A program made the position numbers and the translations under genes. The notes under the pieces are model-generated. The model saw nothing but the letters and a program-made list of their open reading frames with translations, did no database searches and had not been told where the DNA came from. A DNA stretch of 23,406 nucleotides, from contig CAZWXI010000046.1 in assembly GCA_964637845.1 (NCBI GenBank), positions 1-23,406 of the forward strand. The letters run 5' to 3'. Numbering within the stretch: the stretch's first letter is position 1; every line of letters starts with the position of its first letter. This DNA comes from PGYU01 sp964637845. GTDB lineage: Bacteria > Bacteroidota > Ignavibacteria > Kapaibacteriales > UBA2268. Of this stretch, positions 9,101 through 15,138 are shown in pieces.

Positions 9101-10349
9101 CACCGCGTTTTTGTGAGAATAAGGTCTTGAGGTAAAGAGGTCCAAATTGCATGTCAACACGGGCGCCGAAGAGTGTTTCGCCACCGCGGATCAATGTTGT
9201 GGGTAAAGGTAAGTTTACGTTGCCTAACTCGACGAGCTTAATGATATCGTCGTCTTCGCCTTCGAAGCCGATTTTGAATTTATTGTCGTAATCAAATGTT
9301 CTTCGGGTGTTCCAGTCTGTGTTTAATTTCAGTTTATCGCCAATTCTGCCGCTGACATTGACTCTGATGTCCTGATGGAATATTGGCGAGAATTGGGTCT
9401 GCCCGAATTGCGATACAGTGCCGAGATTTTGAGAATCCCATCTGACGCCGAGTCTGATATTGACTTCGCCGTTTACGTTAATGCTAATTTCGGGTTTGCC
9501 GAATATGTTGGAAAGTGGGTTGGGTGGAAGGGGAATAGTCAGTCCCGTTGACTGGCTGATTAATCTTGCTAAATCACCTTTCGAGAGAGCCATTTTCAGA
9601 TCGTAGCGGGTAAGAAGCGAATCCCATATTTGGTCGCGAAGTTGTTTCTGTCTGATTAAGAGGTAATCTTCTAATTCGATGACAAAGGGATAGCTGATTT
9701 CGTTGTCTTCGATTTTCTCGGTAGCTCGGATAGAAGATACAGTGCTGTCTAATCGTCTGTCGGTTTTCAAGCCAGTTGGCTCGGAATAGGAGCGTCCGAA
9801 GCTGTGGTCATAAATTGGGAGTCGCCCTGTTTCTAATCGCGGAAGAAATTGAGGTCTTCGGAAGTGCCCTTTGTCGTCGTCAGTGAAAAATATCCTGTTA
9901 GCTTCGTCCAATGGAGTTGGTGTGGTAATTGTGCTTGTATCCTCATCAGGGGTGCTGTCTTCGGGTTCGAGTTGGCGGATTGGCTCTTGTGCGGGATAGA
10001 GGTCAGTTGTATCTTCGGGTGTTGTTTCTTGTTCTTCTTGTGTTAGTTCCGGTTCTTCTTCCAGTTCCGGAGTATTTTCGGATTGTTGTTCTTCAGGGGG
10101 ATTTTCTTGGTCTGTTAATTGAGTAAAATCGATGAAATTTGACTGCTGCAACAATAAAAGCGATGGCAGGTACAATCCGCCTTGAAGCATATTGTATGCC
10201 AAAAGATTATGTATGAAAAGACTTTGGTAAAATACGGGTGCATTCAGCGATAGCAAGAGCTTAGTAGTCGCATTCGTGGGCGCTGACACAAAGACAAGTA
10301 TAGTAATTGTGATAAAAAATCTGATAAATCCGCTACGCAATGCAATCAT
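3177..10349 (-). CDS. sprA: SprA (Sov), T9SS outer-membrane translocon
   Basis: SprA forms the very large outer-membrane beta-barrel through which type IX secretion substrates cross. The 2390-aa length matches the family (about 2400). Residues 1-28 form a signal peptide: Arg5 and Arg10, a hydrophobic FFITITILVFVS core, and likely cleavage after PTNA. Residues 79-149 form an acidic Glu/Pro/Thr-rich spacer. From about residue 280 the SprA N-terminal family pattern begins: IFGKPEISINVNGEVNIRLG, then a KLKLNTDWNTRRTFDYDN region and a PTTLIRGGETLFG region. The rest alternates long polar and aromatic strands typical of a barrel and ends RLSVAGGR. The protein is large, unbroken and well preserved. 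The ATG at 10347-10349 is the only start that gives the signal peptide. Its neighbours asnS and glyA are housekeeping, and no other T9SS gene (porK-N, porV, porU) lies in the window. Confidence 0.95.
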   Translation of the reverse strand: MIALRSGFIRFFITITILVFVSAPTNATTKLLLSLNAPVFYQSLFIHNLLAYNMLQGGLYLPSLLLLQQSNFIDFTQLTDQENPPEEQQSENTPELEEEPELTQEEQETTPEDTTDLYPAQEPIRQLEPEDSTPDEDTSTITTPTPLDEANRIFFTDDDKGHFRRPQFLPRLETGRLPIYDHSFGRSYSEPTGLKTDRRLDSTVSSIRATEKIEDNEISYPFVIELEDYLLIRQKQLRDQIWDSLLTRYDLKMALSKGDLARLISQSTGLTIPLPPNPLSNIFGKPEISINVNGEVNIRLGVRWDSQNLGTVSQFGQTQFSPIFHQDIRVNVSGRIGDKLKLNTDWNTRRTFDYDNKFKIGFEGEDDDIIKLVELGNVNLPLPTTLIRGGETLFGARVDMQFGPLYLKTLFSQKRGERKFVDVRGGVSKQYFQLRAYDYAKNHFFIDTAYQRIYDLYFENATPVIPPEADSLRIKEIEVWESTNDIREGVSMAGTSIAITDLPPILRRNKEKYPDSFKNLEIKAGEVERGNFIRLDSSKYRVDYNLGTVMIRNLRPDRYYAISYRTEGPTSDPSDDRYFGDLSTLAGVKDTLILKLIYRPNMQPGFRSLWRRQMKNIFDINARNVNVNETNINIWYLRKTNDSTDVLEGAPDKLVTIFGVDQVNNSTGAPQPDGIFDLRPPFFDPNEGIITFPNSRPFDSALVRYFSRDEIGNPDLAREYTFSEPYDTTYDVARLNTARDRFIISCEVSGRATNRIQLGAFNLARGSVRVLLDGQELIENQDYIIDYFAGTLTLRNPRASLPNANLKVEYEQRDIFNISTRTLAGLRGDYLLLRSRYANANLGFTFMHYDQSALIDRVRLGEEPISNSIFGFDGSFDWNTEFITRMLDYLPFYDTKAPSSFAMKGEWAMILPTPNKRRSEIASDNNEPVVYIDDFEGAQRTIPLGLNSTQWQHASPPVNAMFWNSDSIAVEHKANMFWYQFFIARVPIRDIYPNNTSYQQGRNFRNPMQIVFNPAQRGIYNPNPLFLDERNEGFFNPNDIWSLRSENKPKIWSGMMRLLSSFNTNFDTENIEYVEIMMRVNAYEPGQTKMYIDFGQISEDIIPNKKLDTEDGITDTNPLPNGIIDQDEDVGIDALDNASEKLAYPFPLSEEADPARDDYAFNFTKNDDERTWQDFLRYNNFEGNSRVSELGQFPDTEILNKNNGQSISLDNSYFTYEVVLSQTPEEAANNPQIVGGNPATGWFLYRIPIRKPIDRVGNPLFSNIQYVRVRFQGGYLDASIDDWKLVGSQWQRISNLQPNVNPNDSVLSVSFVNLWENAGPPDYYTMPPGVSAPRQLNNPDPTRDIRLNEQSIAIGVKNLRYGDERMATRIFRQLDLFYYKKMKFFFHGDGSMPDNVIPGAVPKAYAFLRFGIDSSNYYEYRRPLMRGWQDIEIDLLKLTSIKQLRDSLNRYERFEIPVPGDPNAVFAIKGNPILTRVQFFGLGIINPAERFPNELTTTMWVNELRLISPEESADWAGLGSFNLVLADLGTISGNIQHSKPNFHQLEERFGNRSNSTNWSVTMTGNLEKFAPKSFSGMRIPINYTHAETMDTPQFVANDDIFLNEAATAAYNQILRDGGTITEAQEARNRIINRSQSLRVLDSWAITGFKFGLPIKYWLINETINKATVTYAYSQEYERNPIYAERFNWQWRLGVQWGTAIPDLLAFKPFTFLAGLPFFGVYSEAKINLLPNNINTNFMFNRRRQTEQSRFLDFPSPILRDFSAMRTVQFNWKFSEGGFLSPVFDYAVTTNSTLVNLEFDEFGQQRTGSQIASAMFFKNGELINFGINNLHTQTVTINLRPILPNIISLNEFIDMTGTFQTTYNWSDPLQPKPEIRDIVKNAGWNNSIRFNMGIKLKTLGDTWFGTQKARPTGLRQFQPQTDTAKKQESKGLFPPVAIFKLIFFDWDRVDFVFSQQNSAITPGVFGGTGLHNFWVNGMTGRESQPIYGPSWAYQMGLIEHPHGGFDIVGSNSFPFFGFRTRTGLRPPNARLQDNFRQTTSLSIKTSRPLWSGATLELSWKTDVGFNRNQTVVTDEFGNPSFINVIGTESFNRTFLTFPTLFGFNPFNNTMENVIRLYEAQTAVIDNRFNNGEIDEVERNQQYQQALNKAFYDGLEMFSISGGSAAKFLPAVNWLLRWEGLEKFWLWKDYIKRMTLDHQYTSTYQEMANLTDNGRAVTTQTVQYAFQPFIGINSTFDENLFNGTLTATLRWSSTKSFMINTAARSTITSQTTNDITAQASYTMKGFEFALLGISLKNDFELSFLFTYKTNGRALYNITNPADTYTGPDAGGQTLDGNTQIIVEPRARYSLSQRLTASFFIRYEGTFTEGAAQPGFHSTQIGFDLRLSVAGGR

Positions 10350-10490
10350 ATTCCATAAATTAATAAATTAGCCACCAATTATAAAATGTTATATTTCCGA
10401 AACCAGTCGGAATCAACCTCATAACGGTAAAACATCATATCAAAAGAACCATAAGTAGCGAATTATCTATACAACCTCAAAAAATGATTA

Positions 10491-10498
10491 CAAATATA
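10491..10498 (-). promoter_or_regulatory. Candidate -7 element upstream of sprA
   Basis: The minus strand reads TATATTTG here, an exact TAnnTTTG match about 142 nt before the sprA ATG. It would give a leader of roughly 135 nt. A TTG at the expected -33 distance is missing; the nearest TTG is about 14 nt upstream. The surrounding 251-bp spacer (10350-10600) is very AT-rich and holds no credible gene, so confidence is modest. Confidence 0.35.
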
Positions 10499-10600
10499 CT
10501 TATATTTAAAAACAAAAACATAAATCGTGCCATTTCTATTTGTAAATAATTTGTTAACATAAGACTGACAAACGAAAAGAAAGTTACATGAGGAGCAAAA

Positions 10601-11020
10601 TTAATTTTCGTCGGCAATTCCGGTGTTGACGTAATCTTTATAAATGCATCTATTTTGTATGAACTCAATACCGTTATCTTCGGCTAATGCTTTAGCTTCG
10701 TCTGATTTAATACCCTCCTGTAGCCAAATCAGTTTGATGTCGCCACGAGAATTGTGGCGTTCGACAGCTTCTTTCACGATTTCGGGCACTTGTTCCGATG
10801 GTCTGAAAACGTTCAATATATCTATTTCGTCCGGTACTGCGGAAAGATTTGTGTATGCTTGGAGCCCAAGTATGGAATCAACTTTTGGGTTTATCGGTAT
10901 GACTTTGTATCCATGTTTGTGCATGAAAGCAGGCACTGAATGAGATGCTTTCGCTGGATGCTTTGACATTCCGTAAACGGCAATAGTTTTGTAGTTTTCG
11001 AATATATATTTAGGTTCCAT
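10601..11020 (-). CDS. CoA-binding Rossmann protein (YccU-like)
   Basis: This is a 139-aa single-domain cytoplasmic protein of the CoA_binding_2 family (YccU type), which has the fold of the succinyl-CoA-synthetase nucleotide-binding domain. It starts IFENYKTIAVYGMSKHPAKAS, with the Gly-Met-Ser loop at about residues 17-19. HGYKVIPINPKVDSILG follows at 36-52, then DEIDILNVFRPSEQVPEIV, IKLIWLQEGI and the C-terminal FIQNRCIYKDY, all family landmarks. The reaction, if any, is unknown in this family. Its start is well supported by an AGGAG box. It is transcribed away from the small-peptide/NlpC genes and is followed by the 251-bp spacer before sprA. Confidence 0.88.
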   Translation of the reverse strand: MEPKYIFENYKTIAVYGMSKHPAKASHSVPAFMHKHGYKVIPINPKVDSILGLQAYTNLSAVPDEIDILNVFRPSEQVPEIVKEAVERHNSRGDIKLIWLQEGIKSDEAKALAEDNGIEFIQNRCIYKDYVNTGIADEN

Positions 11021-11025
11021 GGATG

Positions 11026-11030
11026 CTCCT
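11026..11030 (-). promoter_or_regulatory. Shine-Dalgarno of the CoA-binding protein gene
   Basis: AGGAG on the minus strand lies 5 nt before the ATG at 11018-11020. It is one of the few canonical ribosome-binding sites in this window and fixes the start. Confidence 0.75.
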
Positions 11031-11109
11031 AACGAATATTTATGTTAAGGCTTGTAACGATGTTTAGGCATTTTTCTTGTAACTTTTCAATTATCTATGC
11101 CGTATAAAA

Positions 11110-11139
11110 TTGTGTCTTAATATCTTGGCATAAAATTTG
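11110..11139 (+). promoter_or_regulatory. Candidate promoter for the small peptide/nlpC genes
   Basis: A TTG (11110-11112) and a TAAAATTTG (11131-11139) are spaced 18 nt apart. They resemble the Bacteroidota -33/-7 pair (TTG...TAnnTTTG) with one extra base inside the -7 element. The pair lies about 35 nt before the ATG at 11174, in the right place for the downstream genes. This is a weak motif match. Confidence 0.35.
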
Positions 11140-11163
11140 AGGAACAATAGAAAATTACCAAAC

Positions 11164-11167
11164 GGAG
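11164..11167 (+). promoter_or_regulatory. Ribosome-binding site of the 49-aa peptide gene
   Basis: GGAG lies 6 nt upstream of the ATG at 11174-11176. It supports translation of a reading frame otherwise too short to be trusted. Confidence 0.65.
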
Positions 11168-11173
11168 TTTATC

Positions 11174-11323
11174 ATGGAAATGCTGTATATGAGATTGGCT
11201 TTAGTGCTGATAGCGGCTATCGGTGTGATTTTTCTGATGTTGGATTCGAATAAATTATTCGGTTCGGAGAAGTTAAAACCTGCTCGCTACAAATCTGAAA
11301 TCAACGAAGGTACCAGAAAATGA
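11174..11323 (+). CDS. Small single-pass membrane protein, 49 aa
   Basis: The frame from the ATG at 11174 to the TGA at 11321-11323 encodes 49 residues beginning MEMLYMRLALVLIAAIGVIF. Residues 4-24 form one hydrophobic helix (LYMRLALVLIAAIGVIFLMLD). A polar, Lys/Arg-containing tail follows (LFGSEKLKPARYKSEINEG). A GGAG box precedes it, and its stop overlaps the next start as ATGA, so translation of the NlpC/P60 gene is probably coupled to it. It is likely an inner-membrane peptide with a soluble tail. I do not recognise a family. The overlap and the ribosome-binding site are the main reasons to call it real. Confidence 0.65.
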   Translation: MEMLYMRLALVLIAAIGVIFLMLDSNKLFGSEKLKPARYKSEINEGTRK

Positions 11324-11880
11324 TATTAAATAAAATACACATATGCTTTGCTTTCGTGACACTTGGCGTATTTACGGTGGCTTGCAGTTCAAATATTCGC
11401 TTTTCGGAAAAGAGCGGTGTGCCCAAAGAAAAAAAGCAGACGGCTAAATCGTTTCCCAAGCAGAATGAGGTGGCAATCGGCAATCTTGGGTCTCCAAAAG
11501 GCAAACAAAATGCAAGCGTCGAGGATTTGCTAGTATCGGAAGCATATACTTGGCTTGGAACGCCCTACAGATATGGCGGGAACGACCGTACAGGAGTAGA
11601 TTGCTCGGGTTTGGTCGCTGCTGTTTACGGTGCCGTAGGTATAGGTCTGCCCCGCACAAGTCGTAGTCAGTATGCAACGGCTTCTCGCATCGAGACAGAT
11701 AATCTTAAGGGTGGAGATTTAATTTTCTTCGGTACCGGTACCGTCGTAAATCATGTTGGCATTTATATTGGTAATGGCGAGATGATTCATGCTTCGTCGA
11801 GCAAAGGTGTAATTAAGCAAGCCGTTGCCGATGAGTATTACACACGCCGTTTTGCCGGAGTAGGTAGAATAATCAAATAA
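11320..11880 (+). CDS. NlpC/P60-family cell-wall hydrolase, probable lipoprotein
   Basis: This 186-aa protein should cut peptide bonds in peptidoglycan stem peptides as a gamma-D-glutamyl-diamino-acid or related cysteine peptidase in the periplasm. Residues 1-21 are a hydrophobic signal ending FTVAC, so Cys22 is a probable lipidation site, although Thr at -3 is not the usual lipobox residue. A charged linker (23-65) leads to the NlpC/P60 domain (about 68-186), with WLGTPYRYGG at 78-87. The catalytic Cys95 is in VDCSGLV, His145 in NHVGIYIG, and the third polar residue is His157 in MIHASS. All catalytic positions are present. Its ATG overlaps the stop of the 49-aa membrane peptide. Confidence 0.93.
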   Translation: MILNKIHICFAFVTLGVFTVACSSNIRFSEKSGVPKEKKQTAKSFPKQNEVAIGNLGSPKGKQNASVEDLLVSEAYTWLGTPYRYGGNDRTGVDCSGLVAAVYGAVGIGLPRTSRSQYATASRIETDNLKGGDLIFFGTGTVVNHVGIYIGNGEMIHASSSKGVIKQAVADEYYTRRFAGVGRIIK

Positions 11881-11933
11881 TCATACCCAACCATCGTTTA
11901 CCCGCTAATATTTTCAACTATTTATTATTCCCA

Positions 11934-12695
11934 ATGAGTGAAGCATTCGTAAATCTTGAAGTGCATGACAATGTCGGTGTTGTAACCTTTTATCACCCCA
12001 AGAGCAATTCTCTTCCGAGTGAAATATTGAGCAAACTTGCCGCAGCCATAACCGAGGCAGACAATAACCCCGAAGTGAAAGCCATTGTTTTGAGAAGCGA
12101 AGGTGATAAAGCTTTTTGTGCGGGAGCGTCGTTTGATGAGCTAATTGCCATAGAGACTTTTGAGCAAGGTAAGGAGTTTTTCAGCGCTTTTGCTCGTGTC
12201 ATAAATGCCATGAGGGAAGCGTCAAAATTTGTAATTACACGCGTACAAGCTAAGGCGGTCGGCGGTGGAGTCGGGCTTGTTGCCGCTTCTGATTATGCTC
12301 TTGCCATGCAGGGAGCATCTATTAAATTATCTGAGTTTGAGCTTGGCATAGGTCCTTTTGTTGTTGGACCTGCCGTTGAGCGTAAAATAGGCAACGCCGC
12401 TTTCTCGCAAATGTCGCTTGATACTAAGTGGTACAATGAAACCTGGGCAATGACGAAAGGGCTTTACGCCAACGTTTATTACACTCTTGACGACCTCAAC
12501 AATGCTGTCACCGAGCTTGCAGGGAGACTTTCAGCAATGAGTTCCGATGCTGCACGGGAGTTAAAACGTATATTTTGGCATGGCACGGATAATTGGGCTA
12601 CCATGCTTTTCGAGAGAGCAGAAATAAGCGGCAAATTAGTGCTTTCGGATTTTACAAGGAATTTCATCAATAATTTCAAAGTAGGCGCCCGATAA
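11934..12695 (+). CDS. Enoyl-CoA hydratase/isomerase family protein
   Basis: This 253-aa crotonase-fold protein acts on acyl-CoA thioesters by hydration, isomerisation or a related step. The oxyanion-hole segments are visible: FCAGAS at 61-66 and VGGGVGL at 109-115. The glutamate that follows GGG-x in classical hydratases (Glu144 in the rat enzyme) is Gly114 here. The second catalytic glutamate appears kept as Glu134 in LSEFELGIGPF. That pattern occurs in several crotonase subfamilies, so the exact substrate cannot be named. The gene starts 53 nt after the nlpC gene without a clear Shine-Dalgarno. Its stop codon directly abuts the PIN gene. Confidence 0.88.
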   Translation: MSEAFVNLEVHDNVGVVTFYHPKSNSLPSEILSKLAAAITEADNNPEVKAIVLRSEGDKAFCAGASFDELIAIETFEQGKEFFSAFARVINAMREASKFVITRVQAKAVGGGVGLVAASDYALAMQGASIKLSEFELGIGPFVVGPAVERKIGNAAFSQMSLDTKWYNETWAMTKGLYANVYYTLDDLNNAVTELAGRLSAMSSDAARELKRIFWHGTDNWATMLFERAEISGKLVLSDFTRNFINNFKVGAR

Positions 12696-13103
12696 TTGAA
12701 GTGTGTAATTGATACTTCTGTCCTGATTGCCGCTATGTTGGGCGATGAAGATGCCTGCAAAATTTTCGACAAAATTAAATCAGGGGAATTGTGCTGGTAT
12801 GTCGGCAAGGATATTTTGCATGAATATCGGCTTATGATTTCTCGAGGGAAATTCAATTTTTCCGAAGATACCGTGCGGCATTGGAAAACTGTCATTAATA
12901 GATATTCTCACCTTGTTCAGTGCATCGAAACGCTTAAATTTTCTCGTGACCCGTCAGACAGCAGATTTATAAGTCTTGCGGTTCAAGTTGATGCGGATTA
13001 TTTAATAACATCGGACAAAGCCATTTTAGCCGCGGAATATAAACTGAAAGCCGAAATATTTGTTCCCAATAAGTTTATTCGGCAAGTGTTTGGAGCGAAG
13101 TAA
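12696..13103 (+). CDS. PIN-domain protein, putative toxin-type RNase
   Basis: This 135-aa single PIN domain resembles the 'putative toxin-antitoxin system toxin component, PIN family' group. The acidic metal-binding residues are visible: Asp6 in VIDTSVLIAA, Glu43 in LHEYR, Asp88 in RDPSDSRF and Asp107 in ITSDKAIL. All are present, so a magnesium-dependent ribonuclease activity is plausible. The start is a TTG (12696-12698) immediately after the TAA of the hydratase gene, which suggests translational coupling. No small antitoxin-like gene lies on either side, so a toxin role is uncertain. A housekeeping RNA-processing nuclease is an alternative. Confidence 0.85.
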   Translation: MKCVIDTSVLIAAMLGDEDACKIFDKIKSGELCWYVGKDILHEYRLMISRGKFNFSEDTVRHWKTVINRYSHLVQCIETLKFSRDPSDSRFISLAVQVDADYLITSDKAILAAEYKLKAEIFVPNKFIRQVFGAK

Positions 13104-13162
13104 GTGCTTTGTGGATTTGAAATGTTATTTTTACAGTTTTAAAATGTACATTTACGTAAATA

Positions 13163-13912
13163 ATGATAAACGGGAAGAAAATAGCTGTCGTACTACCGGC
13201 GTACAAGGCTGAACTTACGCTTGAACGTACTCACGCCGAAATACCTTTCGATATTGTCGATGAGGTCATTCTCGTTGATGACCATAGCCCCGACAACACT
13301 TTCGAATTAGCCAACAAATTGGGCATAAAGTACGTAATCCGTCACGAAAGAAATAGGGGTTACGGAGGCAATCAAAAGACTTGCTACGATAAAGCTCTCG
13401 AAATAGGTGCCGATATTATCATTATGCTTCATCCCGATTATCAATATACTCCGAAGCTCATTCATTCTATGGCTTTTCTAATTGCAAATGGGGTCTATCC
13501 CGTAGTCTTGGGTTCGAGAATCTTGGGAAAGGGTGCTTTGAAAGGCGGTATGCCTTTGTATAAATATATAGCAAATAGATTTCTTACCCTAGTGCAGAAT
13601 TGGCTAATAAATCAGAAGTTGTCGGAGTATCACACGGGATTTAGGGCATTTTCTGCGGAAGTGTTGCGTTCGATAAATTATCAATCAAACTCCGATGATT
13701 TTATATTCGATAATCAAATGCTGTCGCAAATATTTTTCAACGGCTACGAAATAGCTGAAATCACTTGCCCGACTCTATATTTCGAGGAAGCGTCATCAAT
13801 CAATTTTTCACGTAGCGTAGCATATGGTTTTGGTGTATTGGGGGTTTCGTTCAAACATTTGTTGAATAAGTGGGGGATTTTGCGTTCCGAGATTTATGCC
13901 AAATCTGATTAG
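13163..13912 (+). CDS. Family 2 glycosyltransferase (DPM/DPG synthase-like)
   Basis: This 249-aa GT-A fold enzyme transfers a sugar from a nucleotide donor, probably to a lipid carrier or glycan. Visible motifs are IAVVLPAYKAELTL (7-20), VILVDDHSPDNT (35-46, with Asp39/Asp40), RNRGYGGNQ (63-71), the HPDYQ variant of the DxD metal site (90-94), and the acceptor-side YHTGFRAFS motif. This arrangement matches the dolichol-phosphate-mannose-synthase-like subgroup. There is no C-terminal transmembrane anchor, so it is cytoplasmic or peripheral. Its stop overlaps the stop of the convergent dehydrogenase gene by 4 bp. Confidence 0.92.
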   Translation: MINGKKIAVVLPAYKAELTLERTHAEIPFDIVDEVILVDDHSPDNTFELANKLGIKYVIRHERNRGYGGNQKTCYDKALEIGADIIIMLHPDYQYTPKLIHSMAFLIANGVYPVVLGSRILGKGALKGGMPLYKYIANRFLTLVQNWLINQKLSEYHTGFRAFSAEVLRSINYQSNSDDFIFDNQMLSQIFFNGYEIAEITCPTLYFEEASSINFSRSVAYGFGVLGVSFKHLLNKWGILRSEIYAKSD

Positions 13913-15036
13913 CTTAGTTCTACATCCCTGAAGAACTTTTTATAAAGGTCATGCCCGTGGATGGCAAATTTTTCGAAGTAACCCGTGAACCATTGCATCA
14001 AATCCACCCCGGCGGCAATGGAATTGTGGTAGTCCTCGGCTGATTCAATACCGCCGGTCCTGATGACGATGAATTCTTTGTCTTTAATGTATTTATCTCT
14101 TGCATTAGAGGCAGTTTGAGCAGTTAGGAGCGAATCTTGTTTGATTGGTCTTCCCGAGATACCTCCGCCGAAATGACGGATAAAGTAAAGGAAATTGTCA
14201 ATTTCGCGAATGTCTATTTGTTTAATTTTTTCGCTATAATTAATAGAAGTATTTCCGAAGTTTACTCCACCGTAATCCATTTCGATTAGAATCTTGACGA
14301 GTTCAGGTATTTGTGAAATATCGGTATCAGTTGAAAATTTCACGATTACGGGGAGGCTTTTGTTTTTTTTGATGTATTTGTTGCTGACGTATTCGAGTCG
14401 TTCAATTAATGCTTCATCGAGTAGCTTTGAGTTGTCGGTACGTTCTTCGGTATTTGGGCAACTTTCGTTAAATTCCAAGAAATCGGCTCCGGCTTGGGCA
14501 AATAACCTCATTCCTGTGATTACTCCCGACATCATGTCTTCAAATTCAAGCCCCGGAGAGGCACTAATGCTTACTCCGATAGGGCATCGCTCTTGTTTGT
14601 TAATTTTTGAAATACGCTCGGCGACAGTTTCATGGCTGTCATTCGGTAAGCCGAGCCAATTGAGAGCGGCTCCCGAGCGAGGATATGGCATAAAGGGATG
14701 TCTGATGCCGTTTTTGCTATTCCCGGCTCTTGCGGTTGCAGTAGTAGAGCCGGCGAGAAAGGCACCTGCACCCTGCTTGTAGCTTATGTCGTAACCATAA
14801 GCGCTTTTGAACATGCCCGCAGCATTAAACAAACGATTGCCGAATTTTATACCGCGATAGACATACGGTTCGCCTTTGTTTTTGTAGCGGGGATTATTAA
14901 TTTTCTCTTTACTCAGACTTTTAATGAATTCGTGGCGCCCGCGGGAATATGTATCTATTGCAAATTTCGGTGACAAAAGTAATGCCAAGGGGCGAAAGTA
15001 TTTATCAAATCTTGCAATTATCTCTAAAAGTGTCAT
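13909..15036 (-). CDS. Dihydroorotate dehydrogenase-like flavoprotein
   Basis: This 375-aa FMN TIM-barrel protein is related to PyrD, which oxidises dihydroorotate to orotate in pyrimidine synthesis. The N-terminal helical part (RPLALLLSPKFAIDTYSRGR, about 15-34) recalls the membrane-associated class 2 enzymes. The core follows the family order: GAGAFLAGSTTATARAGN (89-106), LNWLGLPND (125-133), FNESCPNTEE (189-198), VIVKFSTD, VNFGNTS, GGGISGRPI and IRTGGIESAEDY. The catalytic position in the SCPN motif is Cys193, as in class 1 enzymes, whereas class 2 has Ser. The mixture makes the gene divergent, so I withhold the symbol pyrD. A TATATTTG motif precedes it. Confidence 0.8.
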   Translation of the reverse strand: MTLLEIIARFDKYFRPLALLLSPKFAIDTYSRGRHEFIKSLSKEKINNPRYKNKGEPYVYRGIKFGNRLFNAAGMFKSAYGYDISYKQGAGAFLAGSTTATARAGNSKNGIRHPFMPYPRSGAALNWLGLPNDSHETVAERISKINKQERCPIGVSISASPGLEFEDMMSGVITGMRLFAQAGADFLEFNESCPNTEERTDNSKLLDEALIERLEYVSNKYIKKNKSLPVIVKFSTDTDISQIPELVKILIEMDYGGVNFGNTSINYSEKIKQIDIREIDNFLYFIRHFGGGISGRPIKQDSLLTAQTASNARDKYIKDKEFIVIRTGGIESAEDYHNSIAAGVDLMQWFTGYFEKFAIHGHDLYKKFFRDVELS

Positions 15037-15059
15037 CGTTTTTCTCTAATTATCACATT

Positions 15060-15067
15060 CAAATATA
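15060..15067 (-). promoter_or_regulatory. Candidate -7 element for the dehydrogenase gene
   Basis: The minus strand reads TATATTTG, an exact TAnnTTTG match about 24 nt before the start codon at 15036. No TTG stands at the expected -33 spacing, so the promoter is only a suggestion. Confidence 0.35.
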
Positions 15068-15138
15068 ACAATTGTTTTCGATTGTTATGCTTGCATTGGC
15101 AGAATGTGGGCAAAGTAGTAAGAGTAATAGATTTAATT

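Noticed and set aside
10477..10668. A 63-aa hydrophobic frame upstream of sprA on the minus strand
   Set aside because: It overlaps the end of the CoA-binding gene, is made mostly of AT-rich low-complexity codons and has no ribosome-binding site.
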